A DNA stretch of 64,000 bases from NCBI RefSeq assembly GCF_002968295.1, contig NZ_CP134399.1:4650001-4714000 (forward strand), written 5' to 3'. The DNA is from Mycobacterium sp. ITM-2016-00317. GTDB lineage: Bacteria; Actinomycetota; Actinomycetes; Mycobacteriales; Mycobacteriaceae. The position numbers and the translations under genes are program-made. Each line of letters opens with the position of its first letter. Position 1 is the first letter of the stretch. This document shows, in pieces, positions 10,997 to 22,661 of the stretch. The notes beneath the pieces are model-generated. The model did not search any database, had not been told where the DNA came from, and saw nothing but the letters and a program-made list of their open reading frames with translations.

Positions 10997-11808
10997 ATGG
11001 ACCGACCTTTCCTGGGCCACGAGGCCATCGCCGAGGGACTGCTGACCAGGGGCGCCCTGCGCTGGCACCACCGCAGGGTGCTGCCCGGTGTCTATCTGCC
11101 GGCGACGGCTCGCAGGGACACCCTGAACCTGGCCTACGCCGCGTGGCTGTGGACCGGACGGAAGGGTGTGATCGCCGGGCTCACCGCGGCGGCCCTGCAC
11201 GGGGTCAAAGGTGTCGACGCCGACGCGCCGATCGAGATCATCGCCGGACCCAGGCGGGCTCAGCCCGGCGTCATCGTTCGCCACGAAACTCTCGGCGCCG
11301 ACGAGATCCGACCGTACGGCCAGATGCGGATCACCACACCGGCGCGCACAGCATTCGATCTGGCCAGGCGACTGCCGCGCGATGACGCCGTCGTCCTTCT
11401 CGACAAGCTCAGCGCCATCACCGGAATCACCCGCGGAGACGTCGCGCCGCTGCGACAGCGCCACCGGTCGGCACGTGGCAGCGCGCACGCCTACGCGGCC
11501 CTGGATCTGATGGACGGTGGATCACGCTCACCCGAGGAGACCATGGTGCGGCTGTGGCTGATCGACGGCGGGCTGCCGGAATCGCCATCGGTGACCACAT
11601 CTGGGAATCGGTGATCAGGCTGGGCTGGTCAAGAGCCAGGGTCGCGGTGCAATGGGCCGAACACCGCTACAACCTGAACAGCGACATCCTCTTCCGCGAC
11701 CTGCTCCGCCGGCAGCACTGGCAGCTGATCGAGGTGGCGCCGCTGCACGGCGGCATGAGCGTCGTCGCGCGGTGTCGGGAAGCGTTGCGCCGCAGCCCGT
11801 TCCGCTAG
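10997..11808 (+). pseudogene. DUF559/AbiEi-like mycobacterial protein, frameshifted
   Basis: The N-terminal half resembles the winged-helix start of AbiEi-like/DUF559 proteins common in mycobacteria (GALRWHHRRVLPGVYLPATA, then ITTPARTAFDLARRLP). The C-terminal third (residues about 195-270) is in the next frame: IAIGDHIWESVIRLGWSRAR, ending [11 protein letters not shown]. Adding one G to CCGG near 11576-11580 joins IDGGLP to GIAIGDH and gives about 270 aa. Homologues usually carry a VEYDG-like nuclease motif where this protein has VAVQWAEHRY, so it may be inactive even if the frame is intact. Function unknown. Its stop overlaps the arcA stop by 4 nt, tail to tail. Confidence 0.6.
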
Positions 11809-13016
11809 AGAGGATCGCGACCGGCGGGACACGACATACAGCGGGGCCCGCCGCGGCCGGTGCCGAGCTCCGAGGCCGCGATCGGCAACACCTCGATCCC
11901 CGAATCCGCGAGGCGGGCATTGGTTTCGGTGTTGCGTTCGTAGGCCACGACGACTCCGGGCGCCAGCGCCAGCGTGTTGTTGCCGTCATCCCACTGCTCG
12001 CGTTCGGCGGTGACCGGGTCCAGCCCGGTGTCGATGACGCGCAACTTCCCGATCCCCATCGCCGCGGCGGCCGCGTCCACGAACGGGGCGGACCGGTCGA
12101 TCTTCACCCCGCCGCCGTCCTCGCGACGGATGGTGAAGGCCGTCAAGGAATCTTGAATGTTCGGGTACATCACCACGGCGTCGGTGTCGACCATCGTGCA
12201 CACCGTGTCCAGGTGCATCTGCGCACGTTCCTGGGCGATCGGCACCGCCAGCACGGTGTGCGCGAGGCCGTCGTCGAACAGGCTGCGCGCCAACGCCTCC
12301 GCGCCCGCGGGGGTGGTCCGCTCCCCCACCCCGACGGCCACCACCCCGGGGGCGAGCAGCAGCACGTCGCCGCCCTCGATCGGCGCCGACCGCGACTCGT
12401 AGGCGCGTCGCACCCCGAGGAACCGCGGATGGTGGGCGTAGATCAGATCCGTCAGCGACGTCTCGCGCACGCGGGCGTGCATCGACAGCGAGGTGATCGC
12501 CACCCGCGGACCGATCCAGAACGAGGAATCGCGGGTGAACAACAGGTTCGGCAGCGGGTCGATGACGAAGTCCGCGCCGTGGTGCATCCGGCGCACCAGC
12601 GACAGCTCGTTCTCGCCGAAGGTCAACTCGTCGAACGTCATCCCGGCCATCAGCACCCGGGCCAGCGCGCCGGCGTCGAGCGTGCGGAGATAGGCCGAGA
12701 GTTCCTGCGCCAACGGCACCCCGAGACGGCGGGCGTCGACGGCGGCGGAGATGCCGTGCATCCGGGCCGCTCCGCTCTTGGCCAACGCCTCGGTCAGCAG
12801 ATCACCGAGCAGAAGCACCTCGACCCCGCGCGAGCGCAGCAGTTCGGCGAACGCGTCGTGCTCCTGCTGCGCCCTGGCCACCCACGGCAACCCGTCGAAC
12901 AGCAGGGTGTCGTTGTTGCGGGGGGTCAGCCGCTGCAACTCCGCTCCCGGCCGGTGCAGGATGACGACCCGAAGCCTGCCGACCTCCGAATTGCACCCGA
13001 GCGCGGCATCAGTCAC
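11805..13016 (-). CDS. arcA: Arginine deiminase
   Basis: Hydrolyses L-arginine to citrulline and ammonia, the first step of the arginine deiminase pathway. The 403-aa protein shows [18 protein letters not shown] at the N-terminus, [23 protein letters not shown] and [19 protein letters not shown]. The catalytic cysteine is near the C-terminus in [13 protein letters not shown] 13016 was chosen: TACGGT (minus strand 13029-13024) is 7 nt upstream, and the product starts with [10 protein letters not shown] as expected for the family. It is divergent from soxR. No arcB or arcD is present in the window. Confidence 0.94.
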   Translation of the reverse strand: MTDAALGCNSEVGRLRVVILHRPGAELQRLTPRNNDTLLFDGLPWVARAQQEHDAFAELLRSRGVEVLLLGDLLTEALAKSGAARMHGISAAVDARRLGVPLAQELSAYLRTLDAGALARVLMAGMTFDELTFGENELSLVRRMHHGADFVIDPLPNLLFTRDSSFWIGPRVAITSLSMHARVRETSLTDLIYAHHPRFLGVRRAYESRSAPIEGGDVLLLAPGVVAVGVGERTTPAGAEALARSLFDDGLAHTVLAVPIAQERAQMHLDTVCTMVDTDAVVMYPNIQDSLTAFTIRREDGGGVKIDRSAPFVDAAAAAMGIGKLRVIDTGLDPVTAEREQWDDGNNTLALAPGVVVAYERNTETNARLADSGIEVLPIAASELGTGRGGPRCMSCPAGRDPL

Positions 13017-13023
13017 GTCTAGC

Positions 13024-13029
13024 ACCGTA
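13024..13029 (-). promoter_or_regulatory. arcA -10 element (leaderless)
   Basis: Minus-strand TACGGT at 13029-13024, 7 nt before the arcA GTG at 13016. The SoxR operator begins 14 bp further upstream, over the expected -35 region of this promoter. Confidence 0.5.
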
Positions 13030-13042
13030 ACCCGAACAGCCA

Positions 13043-13060
13043 CCTCAACTAGGGTTGAGG
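13043..13060. promoter_or_regulatory. SoxR operator overlapping the soxR -10
   Basis: CCTCAACTAGGGTTGAGG is an 18-bp palindrome with perfect CCTCAA/TTGAGG half-sites, as in known SoxR boxes. The soxR -10 hexamer TAGGGT (13050-13055) lies inside it, 7 nt before the ATG at 13063, so SoxR should control its own leaderless transcript. Confidence 0.85.
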
Positions 13061-13062
13061 TC

Positions 13063-13497
13063 ATGGAGTCGCCCCACGACCTCACGCCGGGAGAGATGTC
13101 GGCCCGCAGCGGGGTGGCGGTGTCCGCGCTGCACTTCTACGAACGCGAGGGGCTGATCGCGAGCACGCGCACCGGCGGCAATCAGCGCCGCTATCCGAGG
13201 GACACGCTGCGTCGCGTCGCGTTCATCCGGATGTCCCAGCGCCTCGGCATCCCGCTGGCCCGCATCCGCGAGGCCCTGGCCACCCTGCCGTCCGACCGGG
13301 TGCCCACCAGCAAGGACTGGGCCCGGCTGTCCGCAGGCTGGCGGGAGGACCTGGACCAGCGCATCCTGCACCTGCAGCGGTTGCGCGACAACCTCGCCGG
13401 CTGCATCGGCTGCGGCTGCCTCAGCCTGAAGGTCTGCGCGCTCGCCAACCCCGGCGACATGCTCGCCGGGGAGGGACCCGGCGCCGTGCGGCTCTGA
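13063..13497 (+). CDS. soxR: Redox-sensitive transcriptional activator SoxR
   Basis: MerR-family regulator of 144 aa. The N-terminal winged helix ([20 protein letters not shown], residues about 11-31) is followed by a dimerisation helix and the [2Fe-2S] cluster motif [12 protein letters not shown] with cysteines near 114, 117, 119 and 125, matching the CX2CXCX5C spacing of SoxR. It is oxidised by redox-cycling compounds and then activates transcription. The operator lies directly upstream and covers its own -10. In actinomycetes SoxR controls a few oxidoreductase or efflux genes and not the enterobacterial soxS. The divergent arcA is a possible additional target. Confidence 0.95.
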   Translation: MESPHDLTPGEMSARSGVAVSALHFYEREGLIASTRTGGNQRRYPRDTLRRVAFIRMSQRLGIPLARIREALATLPSDRVPTSKDWARLSAGWREDLDQRILHLQRLRDNLAGCIGCGCLSLKVCALANPGDMLAGEGPGAVRL

Positions 13498-13501
13498 TAT
13501 T

Positions 13502-13523
13502 TCGAACGCCTGTGCGATAGACT
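13502..13523 (+). promoter_or_regulatory. SOS (LexA) box and -10 element of alkB
   Basis: TCGAACGCCTGTGCGA (13502-13517) matches the mycobacterial LexA box TCGAAC-N4-GTTCGA at all but one base of the arms (GTGCGA instead of GTTCGA). TAGACT (13518-13523) follows directly and lies 7 nt before the ATG at 13531. A repressor bound here would block the promoter. Confidence 0.65.
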
Positions 13524-13530
13524 TTCGGGC

Positions 13531-14139
13531 ATGGAGCCGGCTCTGCAAAGCTCTCTGTTCGACCACTCCGAGCGCCGCGACCTCGGCAACGGCGCGTGGC
13601 TGGAGGTGCGGTCCGGCTGGCTGTCCCAGGACGGCGTCGCCGACGACGCGCTGTTCGGCGAACTGCGGGATCAGATCCCGTGGCGCGCCGAACGCCGGCA
13701 GATGTACGACCGGGTGCTGGACGTGCCGCGCCTGCTGAGCTTCCACAACCTGCTCGACGACCCGGCACCACACCCGCGGCTCAAACAACTCCGCCGGCGG
13801 CTCAACGACGCCTACGCCGGCGAGCTCGGCGAGCCGTTCGTCAGCGCGGGCCTGTGCCTGTACCGCGACGGGAACGACAGCGTCGCGTGGCACGGCGACA
13901 ACATCGGCCGCAGCAGCACCGAGGACACCATGGTCGCGATCGTAGGTCTCGGCGCGACAAGGGTTTTCGCGCTCCGGCCGCGCGGCGGCGGGCCGTCGCT
14001 GCGGCTGCGCCACTGCCACGGCGACCTGCTGGTGATGGGCGGCTCCTGCCAGCGCACCTGGGAGCACGCCATCCCGAAGACCGCGCGGCCCACCGGACCG
14101 CGCATCAGCATCCAGTTCCGCCCCTACGACGTCCGCTGA
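13531..14139 (+). CDS. alkB: AlkB-type alpha-ketoglutarate-dependent DNA repair dioxygenase
   Basis: Fe(II)/2-oxoglutarate dioxygenase that oxidatively removes alkyl groups from DNA bases. The 202-aa protein carries the iron-binding HxD as WHGDNIG (residues about 129-133), the distal His in TWEHAIPKT, and the 2-oxoglutarate arginines in GPRISIQFRPY. The N-terminus resembles the bacterial AlkB-like group with SLFDHSERRDLGNGAWLEV. The SOS box just upstream supports damage-inducible expression. ATG 13531 fits the leaderless spacing. It ends 7 bp before a convergent lipoprotein gene. Confidence 0.9.
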   Translation: MEPALQSSLFDHSERRDLGNGAWLEVRSGWLSQDGVADDALFGELRDQIPWRAERRQMYDRVLDVPRLLSFHNLLDDPAPHPRLKQLRRRLNDAYAGELGEPFVSAGLCLYRDGNDSVAWHGDNIGRSSTEDTMVAIVGLGATRVFALRPRGGGPSLRLRHCHGDLLVMGGSCQRTWEHAIPKTARPTGPRISIQFRPYDVR

Positions 14140-14146
14140 CGCCGCG

Positions 14147-14818
14147 TCAGCCCTTGATCAGCTCGACCGTCTGCGCAACCAGGTCGCGAGCCCGCTGCGT
14201 GTCCACCTGGGCGACGGGCTTGTCCGCGACCACCAGCGGGTTGGCGGTGACGATCACGATGAAGGTCCCGAAGTTCGCGACGTAGTTGTAGAGCTCGCCG
14301 GTGCGCGGCCCCTGCTCGGTCGTGGTCTGCAGCACGCGATGGGTGCCCACGGTGCGCACCCCGTCGATCTGCGGGGCGTCCACCACCTCGACGAGTCCGC
14401 GCATCCCGGGCCCGCTGAAGCTGACCTTGCGGCACTGGTCGTCGGGGGTGCTGACCGGGACCGGCTCGGAGGTCTCGACCGTGATCACGATGTAGCGCAC
14501 GCCATCGCCCTCGGCGGTGGTGGCCGCCATGTTGCCCTTCACGCCCGCGGGGATGGCCTGCTCTTCGGCGGCCTGCCCGCAGTCGGCCGGATCGAACGTC
14601 AGCCCGGGTGGCAGCTTCTGCGCGGTGAGGTACTGCGGGTCGATTCCCGCCGGGCCCACGGACTTCACCGTGAACGACGCCGGGAACTGCGCCTTCAGCT
14701 CCGCCACCCGGCCGATATCGGCGTTCGACAGGTCCTCGGACTGCGCGGGGCTGCATGCGGTGGCCAGCGCGGCGCACACCGCCACCGCGGTCGTCCGGAG
14801 GTGCGAGGGGTTCGACAT
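14147..14818 (-). CDS. Putative lipoprotein, DUF5642-like
   Basis: Exported lipoprotein of 223 aa. The signal peptide ends in the lipobox ATAC (AALATACSPAQ, Cys about 22). The rest forms a mycobacterial beta-rich domain (SNADIGRVAELKAQFPASF, then LPPGLTFDPADCGQAAE) resembling DUF5642 proteins; I recognise this by general pattern only. Two later cysteines may form a disulphide. It is followed downstream by convergent alkB and preceded by a similar lipoprotein gene in the same direction, 28 bp away, so the two probably form one transcript. Function unknown. Confidence 0.8.
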   Translation of the reverse strand: MSNPSHLRTTAVAVCAALATACSPAQSEDLSNADIGRVAELKAQFPASFTVKSVGPAGIDPQYLTAQKLPPGLTFDPADCGQAAEEQAIPAGVKGNMAATTAEGDGVRYIVITVETSEPVPVSTPDDQCRKVSFSGPGMRGLVEVVDAPQIDGVRTVGTHRVLQTTTEQGPRTGELYNYVANFGTFIVIVTANPLVVADKPVAQVDTQRARDLVAQTVELIKG

Positions 14819-14846
14819 CGCCGCAAATGTACCTGCGGGGGCGGGC

Positions 14847-15518
14847 TCAACCGCGCAGGGTGGACACCGTTTCGGCGAGCAGTCCGGACGCGAAGTCGGC
14901 GCCCAGGGCCGGATTCGGCGACCCGGGATCGGTGAGCACCGCGACGAAGCAGACGTACCCGCCCAGGTCGGCGACGAAAGTATCGGCGTGGGCGTGGGTC
15001 TCGGTACCGCCTTCGACGACGGTCGTGGTGACGGCGCTCATCCCCGTCGTCCGCGCGGCGTCGATGTCCGGTCCCGCCACGCCGGTCACCACGCCTGTGG
15101 TGTGTCCCGACGCGACCGTCCACTCCCGGCACTCCTGGTCCGCCCCGGTGCTCCACGCCCCGGGTTCGGTGGCGCCGGCCACCACCGCGTACACGATGCC
15201 GCCCGGACCCGAGGCCGACCAGCCCCTGGCGCTCGCCGGATCGACCGCAGGCGCGCCCAGCGCCGCGCACGGCGCGGGGTCGGCGGCGGGCGTGTCGCGC
15301 AGCCCCCACACCGCGAACGGCGAGGGCGCCCCGGTGTACGGAGTCACCTCGTAGTCGTCGGGCAGGTGGTCGCGGGCCCGGTCGATGCGCGCCGGGTTGA
15401 CCGCGAGATCGGCCGCGGCGGGGACCGCAGGGGCGGGCGCGGGGTCCGGCGACGGTGCGCACCCGGCACCGGCCAGCACCAGGGCCAGCGCCGGCGCGCA
15501 GGCGGCGATCAGCCTCAC
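14847..15518 (-). CDS. Putative lipoprotein, DUF5642-like
   Basis: Second exported lipoprotein of 223 aa. GTG 15518 gives a standard signal peptide (VRLIAACAPALALVLAGAGC) with the lipid-attachment Cys at residue 20. The open frame extends far upstream, but that part has no protein-like composition. The mature part is Pro/Ala-rich at first, then a globular domain with paired cysteines (DPAPCAALG, DQECREW). It is the same size and topology as its downstream neighbour and probably a diverged paralogue. Function unknown. Confidence 0.75.
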   Translation of the reverse strand: MRLIAACAPALALVLAGAGCAPSPDPAPAPAVPAAADLAVNPARIDRARDHLPDDYEVTPYTGAPSPFAVWGLRDTPAADPAPCAALGAPAVDPASARGWSASGPGGIVYAVVAGATEPGAWSTGADQECREWTVASGHTTGVVTGVAGPDIDAARTTGMSAVTTTVVEGGTETHAHADTFVADLGGYVCFVAVLTDPGSPNPALGADFASGLLAETVSTLRG

Positions 15519-15830
15519 CGGCTGTTGATACCACGCGGCGAACGCACCGGGCGTGCGGCGCCACGCAGATGCGCGCGAAAAAATCGCCACCGGCGGTGGG
15601 CGAACGACGGAGTCCACCGTCAGCTCCGCGAAAGCCGGGACCGTGCAGGCGACTTGGTGACGTATGGGACCACGATGCACGGTTTGGGCAAACGTCGACA
15701 CGGTATGCCCAGCAAATTGACTAGCCTTGTCCCTGAACACCACCCCGTCGCCCTCGATATGCTGCGCTGCGATCCGGCCTTCGTCGCGCACCGACCGTGT
15801 CGACACAGTGGCCGGCGAACAGGAGACGAC

Positions 15831-16536
15831 ATGACCAACGCAATGCGGGCCGGCGTCACCGCGATCGCCGCCGTCGCACTCGGGATCGGACTGGCCGCCT
15901 GCGGCTCGGGCAATTCGGGCGAGGAGTCGACGACCGACGCGTCAGCCACCTCGGAGACCGCCGCCTCCGGCACCCAGGATCCGGCGGCTCCGTCCCAGAC
16001 CCCGGCAGCGGGCCCGGGCAAGACGCTCGCGCAGTACGTCGAGGAGAGCGGGCTCACCGAGACCCCGGTGATGCGCGGGGAGCCGGGCGCGCCGACGATC
16101 AACCTGCCACTGCCCACGGGGTGGGAGCCGGGCAGGCCCGCGCGCACCGCAGGGCGCCTACGACGCCATCATCTACACCGCCGATCCGACGGCGCCCAAC
16201 CCGCCGACCATCGTCGCGTTCGTCTCGAAGCTCACCGGTGACGCCGACCCGGCCAAGGTCATCGAGTACGCCCCCAACGAGGTGCGCAACCTGCCCGGCT
16301 ATCAGGGCGCCGACAAGGGCGAGCCGAGCAACCTCGGCGGGTTCGACGCCACCCAGATCGGCGGCTTCTACACCAAGGACGGCATCAACCACATGGTGGC
16401 GCAGAAGACCGTCGTGGTGCCCGGCCAGGACGGCCTCTTCGTGATCAAGTTGACCGCCGACGGTACCGAAGACCAGGCGTACCCGCTGATGGAAGCGACC
16501 GCGGCCATCGACGACCAGACCACGATCATTCCCTGA
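15831..16536 (+). pseudogene. LpqN/LpqT-family lipoprotein, frameshifted
   Basis: Lipoprotein with signal peptide and lipobox LAAC (GIGLAACGSGNSG) followed by a Ser/Thr-rich linker and an LpqN/LpqT-type domain (TLAQYVEESG, INLPLPTGW). The frame changes near 16128: removing one G from CCGGGCAGG joins PTGWEP to AGPRAPQGAYDAII, and the rest continues through IVAFVSKLTGD to the C-terminal DDQTTIIP. The restored product is about 234 aa. ATG 15831 has AGGAGA 4 nt upstream. Unlike the other frameshifts here, this one needs a base removed. Confidence 0.8.
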
Positions 16537-16577
16537 CCGGCTCAGGCGCGTGACACTGCTCAGGCCCTTGACACTGC

Positions 16578-19652
<3,075 letters not shown>

Positions 19653-19674
19653 CGTTCTCAGGAAGCGAGGAAAT

Positions 19675-20100
19675 GTGCGCACGGTGATCACCGGAGTCGA
19701 TGCCGAGGGCAGGTCCTGCGTCGTCAGCGACGACGCGTTGACGTTGGACCAGTTGGCACCCGGTTTCGCGATGGGCATTCCGTACGCGACGTCGGCGAGC
19801 CCGCCGCCGTCGCGCCCCGCAGGAAGCGCACCGCTGATCGACCAGGGCATCGCGCCGGGACTGGTCCGGTGGATGGTCGTCGATCTGGGGCCCGACTCCG
19901 AGACCCCGATGCACCACACCGACACCCTGGACCTGGAGACCGTGGTGTCGGGCAGCGTCGAACTCGTCCTCGACGACGGGGCGCACCCGCTGCAGCCGGG
20001 CGACCTGGTGGTGCTCGCCGGCGTGGACCACGCGTGGCGGGCCGGGCCCGACGGCTGCCGCCTCAGCGCCGTGCTGATCGGCACGCCGCCACCCGCCTGA
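19675..20100 (+). CDS. Cupin-domain protein
   Basis: 141-aa single-domain beta-barrel protein. The second half has a cupin signature: MHHTDTLDLETVVSGSVEL with metal-ligand histidines and a conserved Glu, then LQPGDLVVLAGVDHAWRAG with the last His. The N-terminal part (ITGVDAEGRSCVVSDD) resembles cupins found next to carboxymuconolactone-decarboxylase genes. GTG 19675 has GGAAGCGAGG upstream. It is followed 19 bp later by such a gene, so the three genes to 21396 look like one catabolic unit. Substrate unknown. Confidence 0.85.
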   Translation: MRTVITGVDAEGRSCVVSDDALTLDQLAPGFAMGIPYATSASPPPSRPAGSAPLIDQGIAPGLVRWMVVDLGPDSETPMHHTDTLDLETVVSGSVELVLDDGAHPLQPGDLVVLAGVDHAWRAGPDGCRLSAVLIGTPPPA

Positions 20101-20119
20101 CCGAACAGAACGGAACACG

Positions 20120-20500
20120 ATGGATCGCGAAACCTACGAGAAGGGCCGGGAGATCCGCACCGCGGTGCTCGGCGAAGAGTACGTGCGGCGCGCCGCGGCC
20201 AACGCCGACGAGTTCTCCCAGCCGCTGCAGGATCTGGTGACCGAGTACTGCTGGGGCGCGGTGTGGGGGCGCGAAGGTCTGCCGCTCAAGACGCGCAGCA
20301 TGCTGAATCTGGCGATGATCGCGACGCTGAACCGGCCGCACGAACTGGCCACCCACATCCGGGGTGCGCTGAGCAACGGTGTCACGCGCGACGAGATCCG
20401 GGAGATCTTCCTGCAGGTGGGTGTGTACGCGGGGATTCCCGCCGCCGTCGACAGCTTCCGGGTGGCCAGGGCTGCGTTCGCCGAACTCGAAGACGAGTGA
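20120..20500 (+). CDS. Carboxymuconolactone decarboxylase family protein
   Basis: 126-aa protein of the CMD/AhpD-like fold closest to PcaC-type gamma-carboxymuconolactone decarboxylases: YCWGAVWGREGLPLKTRSML, then HIRGALSNGVTRDEIREIFLQ and VGVYAGIPAAVDSFR. It has no CxxC pair, so it is not a peroxidase of the AhpD type. The enzymes decarboxylate a ring-fission lactone. The last codons overlap the next gene (GTGA), indicating translational coupling with the dehydrogenase. Confidence 0.9.
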   Translation: MDRETYEKGREIRTAVLGEEYVRRAAANADEFSQPLQDLVTEYCWGAVWGREGLPLKTRSMLNLAMIATLNRPHELATHIRGALSNGVTRDEIREIFLQVGVYAGIPAAVDSFRVARAAFAELEDE

Positions 20501-21396
20501 GCGCGTCGAACGTCGGAGGGGACGTCGGATTCGTCGGCTTGGGGAACATCGGCTTCCCCGTCATGCGCCGGCTGGTTGCCGCCGGTCACCGGCTGGTGGT
20601 GTTCGACACCCGCGCGGAGGTGGTCGCGCAGGCGGTGGCCCTGGGCGCCGAGGCCGGCGCGTCGGTGCGCGATGTCGCCGACCGCGCCGAGACGGTGCTG
20701 GCCAGCCTGCCCACCCCGCAGGTGTCGAACGAGGTGGTCACCGAGGTGGCCGCGGGCACGGCGGTGTGCCGGTTCGTCGATCTGTCGACGGTGGGACAGC
20801 AAGCCGCACAACGTAATCAGGAGACGCTCGGCGCCAACGGCATCGCGGCGCTGGACAGCCCGGTCAGCGGCGGGGTGCACGGCGCCGAAGCCGGCACCCT
20901 GGCCGTGATGGTGTCCGGACCGCGCCGTGAATTCGAGTACCTGGAGCCGCTTTTCGCGGTGATCGGCCGGGCGATCTTCGTGTCCGAGCAGCCGGGCGCG
21001 GCGCAGACGATGAAGCTGATCAACAACCTGATGGCCGCGACCACGCTGGCCGCCACTACCGAGGTGGTGGTGATGGGGGTCAAGGCGGGCCTGGACCCCC
21101 AGGTGATGATCGACGTCCTCAACGCCGGCTCCGGCGGCACCCACGCCAGCCGCGACAAGTTCCCCCGGGCCGTGCTGCCGCGCACCTTCGACTACGGATT
21201 CGCCACCGGACTGATGACCAAGGATGTGCTGCTGTACCTGGCCGAGGCGCGGGCGGCGGGAACGCCGGTCTCGTTGGCGGAGTCGGTGGCCCGGGTGTGG
21301 GAGCAGACTCAGGCCGAGGAGGGGCCCGGGTCGGACTTCACATCGGTGGTCAAGCCGCTGGAACGCAGCGCCGGGGTGACGGTCGGCCAGACGTGA
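20497..21396 (+). CDS. NAD(P)-dependent beta-hydroxyacid dehydrogenase (3-hydroxyisobutyrate dehydrogenase family)
   Basis: 299-aa oxidoreductase. An N-terminal Rossmann motif (VGFVGLGNIGFPVMRRL) is followed by the substrate-site DSPVSGGVHGAEAGTLAVM, the catalytic lysine region MKLINNLMAATT and the C-terminal NAGSGGTHASRDKFP. It reduces or oxidises small beta-hydroxyacids. GTG 20497 overlaps the upstream TGA by 3 nt. With the cupin and CMD genes it forms a likely three-gene catabolic operon of unknown substrate. Confidence 0.9.
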   Translation: MSASNVGGDVGFVGLGNIGFPVMRRLVAAGHRLVVFDTRAEVVAQAVALGAEAGASVRDVADRAETVLASLPTPQVSNEVVTEVAAGTAVCRFVDLSTVGQQAAQRNQETLGANGIAALDSPVSGGVHGAEAGTLAVMVSGPRREFEYLEPLFAVIGRAIFVSEQPGAAQTMKLINNLMAATTLAATTEVVVMGVKAGLDPQVMIDVLNAGSGGTHASRDKFPRAVLPRTFDYGFATGLMTKDVLLYLAEARAAGTPVSLAESVARVWEQTQAEEGPGSDFTSVVKPLERSAGVTVGQT

Positions 21397-21417
21397 CCCA
21401 CGCGATATTGCTCGTGT

Positions 21418-21430
21418 CCTAATTATTAGG
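21418..21430. promoter_or_regulatory. Perfect 13-bp palindrome upstream of the MarR gene
   Basis: CCTAATTATTAGG lies 13 bp upstream of the regulator ATG. AT-rich palindromes of this kind are typical MarR operators, so autorepression is likely. Confidence 0.6.
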
Positions 21431-21443
21431 CCACTATGTAGTT

Positions 21444-21935
21444 ATGTCCGCACCCGTCGCCCAGGAGCTCGACCCGCTGGCCTTGGAGCGGCAGGTCTGT
21501 TTCGCGCTGGCGGTCACCAACCGGGCGGTGCTCGCGGTGTACCGCCCGCTTCTCGAACCGCTGGGGCTGACGCATCCGCAGTACCTGGTGATGCTGTCGC
21601 TGTGGGATCACCAGAAGAAGTTGCCCGGGCAGTCCGCACCGCTGTCGGTCAAGCAGATCGCCGCCGTCTTGCAGATGGACTCGGCCACCCTGTCCCCGAT
21701 GCTCAAACGCCTGGAGGCGCTCGGATTGATCACCCGGGCCCGCAACGCCACCGACGAGCGCTCCACCGACGTCCGGCTCACCGAGGCCGGCGCCGCCCTG
21801 CGCGAGCGCGCACTGGACATCCCGTCGACCGTGGTGGCACGGCTGGGCGTGGACCTGGCCGAACTGGAACACCTGCACGAAGTCTTGACCCGCATCAACT
21901 CGGCCGCGCTGGCGGCCGGCGCGCTGCAGTCTTGA
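21444..21935 (+). CDS. OhrR-type MarR family transcriptional regulator
   Basis: 163-aa winged-helix regulator. The N-terminal [16 protein letters not shown], with Cys19, and [15 protein letters not shown] are the hallmarks of organic-hydroperoxide sensors of the OhrR group. Cys19 is the only cysteine, as in the 1-Cys class, which needs a thiol for mixed-disulphide formation. The recognition helix region is [19 protein letters not shown]. No ohr peroxidase gene lies beside it, which is unusual. Its own palindrome is at 21418-21430. The next gene encodes a DUF5313 membrane protein. Confidence 0.88.
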   Translation: MSAPVAQELDPLALERQVCFALAVTNRAVLAVYRPLLEPLGLTHPQYLVMLSLWDHQKKLPGQSAPLSVKQIAAVLQMDSATLSPMLKRLEALGLITRARNATDERSTDVRLTEAGAALRERALDIPSTVVARLGVDLAELEHLHEVLTRINSAALAAGALQS

Positions 21936-21960
21936 ACCCGCACCGCAAAGGAGGTCGCCG

Positions 21961-22395
21961 ATGACCGTCGACGAGCCGCAAGGAACCGAGAAACCGACGA
22001 CGTGGCAGTACCTCACGTACTGCTACGGACGCCGACTGCCCAAGTCGATGGACCGTTGGGTCGCCGAGGATCTGGCCGGCCAGGGCGCTGTCCGCAGGCA
22101 CATGATCCGGTACGCCATCCCCCCGCTGTTCGTGCTCGCGCCGCTGTGGCTGCTGCCCGCATCGATCTACATGCGCATCGAGATGACGGTGCCGATCTAC
22201 ATCTGGGCACTGCTGATGGCGTTGGCGTTGAACAAGGTATGGCGCAGGCACCGGTTGGCCACGCACGGGCTGGACCCGAATCTGGTGGACGTGATCAAGC
22301 GCAAGAGGGACGCCCACATCCACGAGGACTACATCCGCAGATTCGGGCCGCGGCCCGACGATGCCCAGGCGCAATCCAACAGCAGCCCGTTCTAG
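21961..22395 (+). CDS. DUF5313 membrane protein
   Basis: 144-aa small membrane protein found in mycobacteria. The N-terminus has the conserved WQYLTYCYGRRLPKSM. Two hydrophobic segments lie at about residues 50-72 and 76-95 (YAIPPLFVLAPLWLLPASIY, VPIYIWALLMALALNKVW), followed by a basic cytoplasmic tail (VIKRKRDAHIHEDYIRRFG). ATG 21961 has a strong Shine-Dalgarno AAAGGAGGT. It follows the OhrR-like gene by 25 bp and may share its promoter. Function unknown. Confidence 0.85.
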   Translation: MTVDEPQGTEKPTTWQYLTYCYGRRLPKSMDRWVAEDLAGQGAVRRHMIRYAIPPLFVLAPLWLLPASIYMRIEMTVPIYIWALLMALALNKVWRRHRLATHGLDPNLVDVIKRKRDAHIHEDYIRRFGPRPDDAQAQSNSSPF

Positions 22396-22661
22396 CGGGT
22401 TTGCCGATGGCGGCCCCGGGTAAGCCTGCCGGGAGCGGAGGACCATAAAGCGGCTGGTTGCGCTCGGTCCTTCGTGAGGCGGTCGCTTGGGGTAACCACC
22501 GATGTTCAGACAGCAGCATCGGGCTGGGCGGTCGCCGCAAAAGGAACGCCGTCTCGGGCAAAAGCGATCAGCCGTGGGCCGTTACGCGCTTCCGGGCGCG
22601 ATCACCGCCGCCGGAAAGAGGAACAGGGCCCACCGCAGTGAACCCTGACCGCCAAACTCTG
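22396..22661. other. Intergenic, nothing clear
   Basis: 266 bp between the DUF5313 gene and tRNA-Ala. I see no conserved reading frame, hairpin terminator or RNA family here. Confidence 0.4.

Noticed and set aside
11805..13016. Complete arginine deiminase operon
   Set aside because: Only arcA is present; no ornithine carbamoyltransferase, carbamate kinase or antiporter gene lies nearby.
15519..15806. N-terminal extension of the second DUF5642-like lipoprotein
   Set aside because: The frame is open for 96 codons upstream, but an internal GTG gives a proper lipoprotein signal peptide and the extension has no conserved features.
22396..22661. Possible small RNA or gene between DUF5313 and tRNA-Ala
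   Set aside because: No conserved frame, terminator or promoter could be supported.
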